This document shows, one piece after another, positions 6,293-8,455 of a stretch of DNA of 8,455 bases. Origin of the DNA: Verrucomicrobiota bacterium (lineage in GTDB: Bacteria; Verrucomicrobiota; Verrucomicrobiia; Opitutales; Opitutaceae). The stretch spans positions 1 to 8,455 of the forward strand of contig JAFAAS010000083.1 of assembly GCA_023426435.1 (NCBI GenBank), read 5' to 3'. Both the position numbers and the translations under genes were made by a program. The number at the start of each line of letters is the position of its first letter. Position 1 is the first letter of the stretch. The notes under the pieces are model-generated. The model saw nothing but the letters and a program-made list of their open reading frames with translations, ran no database searches and had not been told where the DNA came from.

Positions 6293-6323
6293 TCTTCGCG
6301 CCCCTTCGCGCCCTTCGCGGTTT
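6289..6323 (+). repeat. 35-bp direct repeat, right copy (solo right arm upstream of rfbB)
   Basis: This is a near-identical copy (34/35) of 5848-5882 but without a left arm; the left arm position is occupied by the GxxExxY gene. It contains the inverted CGCGAAG words (6294-6322) and overlaps the TGA stop of that gene (6290-6292). It ends 15 nt before the rfbB start. Confidence 0.9.
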
Positions 6324-6338
6324 CCTCCACTTCAAAAC

Positions 6339-7199
6339 ATGAACATCCTCGTCACCGGCGGCTGCGGCTTCATCGGCTCCAACTTCATCCGCCAACGCCT
6401 CACTGGCTCCCGCTCAGGGCTAACCAAACTCGTCAACCTCGACGCCCTCACCTACGCCGGCAATCCCGCGAACCTCGCCGATCTCGCCTCCGATCCGCGC
6501 TACGTTTTCGCCCACGGCAACATCGGCGACGCCGCCCTCGTCTCCCGTCTGCTCGCCGAACACGAGATCGACGCCGTCATCAACTTCGCCGCCGAATCCC
6601 ACGTCGACCGCTCCATCGATTCCCCCGAGCCCTTCGTCCAAACCAACGTCGTCGGCACCCTCCGCCTCCTCAACGCCGCCCGGCTCCACTGGTCTAAACT
6701 CCCCGAGCCGCGCAAATCCGCCTTCCGCTTCCTTCACGTCTCCACCGACGAAGTTTACGGCACCCTTTCCCCCACCGATCCCGCCTTCACCGAAGAAACC
6801 CCCTTCGCCCCCAACTCCCCCTACGCCGCTTCCAAAGCCGCCAGCGACCATCTCGTCCGCGCCTATCAACACACCTACAAATTCCCCACGCTGACGACCA
6901 ACTGCTCCAACAACTACGGCCCTTTCCACTTCCCCGAAAAACTCATCCCGCTCGTCATCCTCAACGCCCTCGAAGGCAAACCGCTCCCCATCTACGGCGA
7001 CGGCCTCCAGATCCGCGACTGGCTCTACGTCGAAGACCACGCCGCCGCCATCTGGGTCGTCCTCCAAAACGGCCGCATCGGCGAAACCTACAACATCGGC
7101 GGCTGGAACGAAAAACCCAACATCGAGATCGTCCGCACCATCTGCCGCCTCCTCGACGAAAAATCCCCCCGCCCCGACGGCAAATCCTACGCCACCTAA
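6339..7199 (+). CDS. rfbB: dTDP-glucose 4,6-dehydratase, truncated by an in-frame TAA
   Basis: RfbB/RmlB converts dTDP-glucose to dTDP-4-keto-6-deoxyglucose with tightly bound NAD, step two of dTDP-rhamnose and other deoxysugar routes. Strong signatures are TGGCGFIG (6-13), NLDALTYAGN (33-42), FAAESHVDRSI (83-93) and STDEVYG (135-141) with the Thr/Asp/Glu catalytic set. SPYAASKAASD follows (Tyr162, Lys166), as do NCSNNYGPFHFPEKLIP (188-204) and DGLQIRDWLYVEDH (221-234). Translation from the ATG at 6339 stops at TAA 7197-7199 after 286 residues; the family is about 350-360. The frame continues unbroken past the stop for 68 more codons that encode the normal C-terminus, so the lesion is a single nonsense codon, most simply CAA (Gln) to TAA. 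The missing part contains the RPGHxRRYAID nucleotide-binding stretch, so the truncated protein is probably inactive unless the stop is a sequencing error or is read through. An earlier in-frame ATG at 6225 lies inside the GxxExxY gene and is rejected. Confidence 0.9.
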   Translation: MNILVTGGCGFIGSNFIRQRLTGSRSGLTKLVNLDALTYAGNPANLADLASDPRYVFAHGNIGDAALVSRLLAEHEIDAVINFAAESHVDRSIDSPEPFVQTNVVGTLRLLNAARLHWSKLPEPRKSAFRFLHVSTDEVYGTLSPTDPAFTEETPFAPNSPYAASKAASDHLVRAYQHTYKFPTLTTNCSNNYGPFHFPEKLIPLVILNALEGKPLPIYGDGLQIRDWLYVEDHAAAIWVVLQNGRIGETYNIGGWNEKPNIEIVRTICRLLDEKSPRPDGKSYAT

Positions 7200-7406
7200 A
7201 TCACCCACGTCGCCGACCGCCCCGGCCACGCCCGCCGCTACGCGATCGACGCCACCAAAATCCACCGCGAACTCGGCTGGAAACCGCAGGAAACTTTCGA
7301 AACCGGCATCGCCAAAACCGTCGACTGGTATCTCCAGCACCGCGCCTGGGCCGCCGACATCACCGCCAAAAAATACGCCCGCGAACGCCTGGGAACCACC
7401 ACCTGA
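7200..7406 (+). pseudogene. rfbB: 3' remainder of rfbB beyond the premature stop
   Basis: Continuing in the rfbB frame after the TAA at 7197-7199, 68 codons encode ITHVADRPGH, then ARRYAIDATKIHRELGWKP, a typical RmlB C-terminal substrate-binding and helical region ending in TGA at 7404-7406. There is no further stop or frameshift and no plausible new start codon early in the segment. With it the full protein would be 355 residues, the normal size. The clean remainder argues for a very recent mutation or a base-call error and against an old decaying gene. Confidence 0.88.
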
Positions 7407-7410
7407 ATCC

Positions 7411-7519
7411 AACCGCGAAGCTCGCCAAGACCCGCGAAGGCAAACAGCCATTTTCCTCTACCTGCCGGCTAACTGAGAATTATCTTCATCCTTCGCGCCT
7501 CTTCGCGCCCTTCGCGGTT
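7411..7519. repeat. Palindromic CGCGAAG element, complete copy 2 (between rfbB and rfbA)
   Basis: Left arm 7411-7439 is AACCGCGAAG, 2 nt, CGCCAAG (one change), 3 nt, CGCGAAG. Right arm 7491-7519 is the inverted form with the same spacing. The loop is 51 nt (7440-7490). The right arm differs from copy 1 by one base within the arm. It begins 4 nt after the rfbB stop and ends 27 nt before the rfbA start, the same placement as copy 1. It has no gene in or beside it other than the host genes, so it represents an unoccupied version of the element. Confidence 0.88.
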
Positions 7520-7546
7520 CACCTCCTCGTCCTCCCTCCAACTTCC

Positions 7547-8431
7547 ATGACCAGAAAAGGCATCATCCTCGCCGGCGGCTCCGGCACCCGCCTCTACCCG
7601 CTCACCATCGCTGTATCCAAACAGCTGATGCCCGTTTACGACAAGCCGATGATCTACTATCCGCTGTCGACCCTCATGCTCGCCGGCATCCGCGAGATCC
7701 TGATTATCTCCACCCCCGTCGACCTTCCCCTTTTCGAACGCCTCCTCGGCGACGGCTCCCAGATCGGCCTCAAACTTTTCTACGCCGCCCAACCCAAACC
7801 CGAAGGCCTCGCCCAAGCTTTCCACATCGCCGGTGACACCGGTTTCCTCACCGGCAACGAATCCTCCGCCCTCGTGCTCGGCGACAACCTTTTCTACGGC
7901 CACGATCTCACCAAATCCCTCGAACGCGCCCACACCCGCACCACCGGCGCCACCATCTTCGGCTACCACGTCGCCGACCCGAAAAGCTACGGCGTCGTCG
8001 AATTCGCCTCCGACGGCCGCGTCGTCTCCCTCGAGGAGAAACCCGCGCAACCCAAATCCAACTTCGCGATCCCCGGCATCTATTTCTACGACCACGACGT
8101 CGTTTCCCTCGCGCGCTCGTTGAAACCGTCCAAACGCGGCGAACTCGAAATCACCGATCTCAACCGCCTCTATCTCGAAGCCAGCAAACTCCACGTCGAA
8201 CTCCTCGGCCGCGGCACCGCTTGGCTCGACACCGGCACGCACGACTCTCTCCTCGACGCCGCGCAATTCGTCTCCGTCATCGAAAATCGCCAGGGCCTGA
8301 AAATCGCCTGCCTCGAAGAAATCGCCTACGCCAAAGGCTGGATCGATCGCCCCACCCTCGAGTCCAACATCCAGAAACTCGGCAAATCCTCCTACGGCGC
8401 CTACCTCCGCAAAGTCCTCGCCGACTCCTAA
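7547..8431 (+). CDS. rfbA: Glucose-1-phosphate thymidylyltransferase
   Basis: RfbA/RmlA joins dTTP and glucose-1-phosphate to give dTDP-glucose and pyrophosphate, the first step of dTDP-deoxysugar synthesis; cytosolic, usually a tetramer feedback-inhibited by dTDP-L-rhamnose. The 294 residues fit the usual ~290. Seen: ILAGGSGTRLYPLT (7-20), the nucleotide-binding signature; SKQLMPVYDKPMIYYPLSTL (24-43); AQPKPEGLAQAF (81-92); and LGDN (111-114) with the metal-binding Asp. SYGVVEF (147-153), LEEKPAQPKS (162-171), GELEITDLN (198-206), WLDTGTHDSL (226-235) and CLEEIA (255-260) complete the pattern. The ATG at 7547 places the signature at the standard distance from the N-terminus. The leader is pyrimidine-rich without a Shine-Dalgarno. 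It lies 140 nt after the rfbB frame, with palindromic element copy 2 in the gap. Nothing downstream of 8431 can be assigned in the 24 bases left. Confidence 0.96.
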   Translation: MTRKGIILAGGSGTRLYPLTIAVSKQLMPVYDKPMIYYPLSTLMLAGIREILIISTPVDLPLFERLLGDGSQIGLKLFYAAQPKPEGLAQAFHIAGDTGFLTGNESSALVLGDNLFYGHDLTKSLERAHTRTTGATIFGYHVADPKSYGVVEFASDGRVVSLEEKPAQPKSNFAIPGIYFYDHDVVSLARSLKPSKRGELEITDLNRLYLEASKLHVELLGRGTAWLDTGTHDSLLDAAQFVSVIENRQGLKIACLEEIAYAKGWIDRPTLESNIQKLGKSSYGAYLRKVLADS

Positions 8432-8455
8432 CCCCCGCCGCCCGCCCCCCAGCGG

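Noticed and set aside
6225..6338. Earlier start for rfbB
   Set aside because: It would lie inside the GxxExxY gene and the repeat; the ATG at 6339 gives the canonical RmlB N-terminus.

Overview
The window looks like a chromosomal stretch of a GC-rich bacterium. My best guess is Verrucomicrobiota, probably Opitutaceae; this is inferred from C-ending codon choice, starts without a Shine-Dalgarno, and a GxxExxY gene among CGCGAAG-type intergenic repeats. It is not proved by any marker gene. All supported genes are on the + strand and the antisense frames are shadows.

Layout. (1) 2-919: 3' part of ilvB (acetolactate synthase large subunit), closed by a strong intrinsic terminator (927-955). (2) 997-2058: an extended-SDR sugar-nucleotide epimerase of the CDP-paratose 2-epimerase-like group whose usual catalytic Tyr is Phe, closed by a second intrinsic terminator (2064-2089). 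(3) 2167-2769: an unrecognised exported protein, followed by a GC hairpin. (4) 2911-3984: a second CDP-paratose 2-epimerase-like SDR. (5) 4054-4818: a soluble GT2 glycosyltransferase. (6) 4913-5788: an SDR that resembles the plant UER1 / RHM C-terminal NDP-4-keto-6-deoxyglucose 3,5-epimerase/4-reductase more than bacterial RmlD. (7) 5906-6292: a GxxExxY-family protein with PD-(D/E)XK nuclease motifs. (8) 6339-7199: rfbB (dTDP-glucose 4,6-dehydratase), cut by an in-frame TAA, with the remaining 68 codons intact to 7406. (9) 7547-8431: rfbA (glucose-1-phosphate thymidylyltransferase).

How they fit together. RfbA and RfbB make dTDP-4-keto-6-deoxyglucose, and the UER1-like protein could turn it into dTDP-L-rhamnose in one polypeptide, in place of RmlC plus RmlD. 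The two epimerase-like SDRs and the GT2 suggest further deoxysugar or lipid-linked sugar chemistry for a surface glycan. No wzx, wzy or other glycan export gene is visible.

The most striking structure is non-coding. A palindromic element built from three CGCGAAG words per arm, with fixed 2- and 3-nt spacing, lies just before three consecutive genes. The nuclease-like GxxExxY gene is bracketed by two 35-bp direct copies of the right-arm region (34/35 identical, 441 bp apart). Removing exactly one 441-bp unit would leave an ordinary complete palindrome upstream of rfbB, like the one upstream of rfbA. This looks like a small nuclease-gene module inserted into, and perhaps homing to, a dispersed palindrome.
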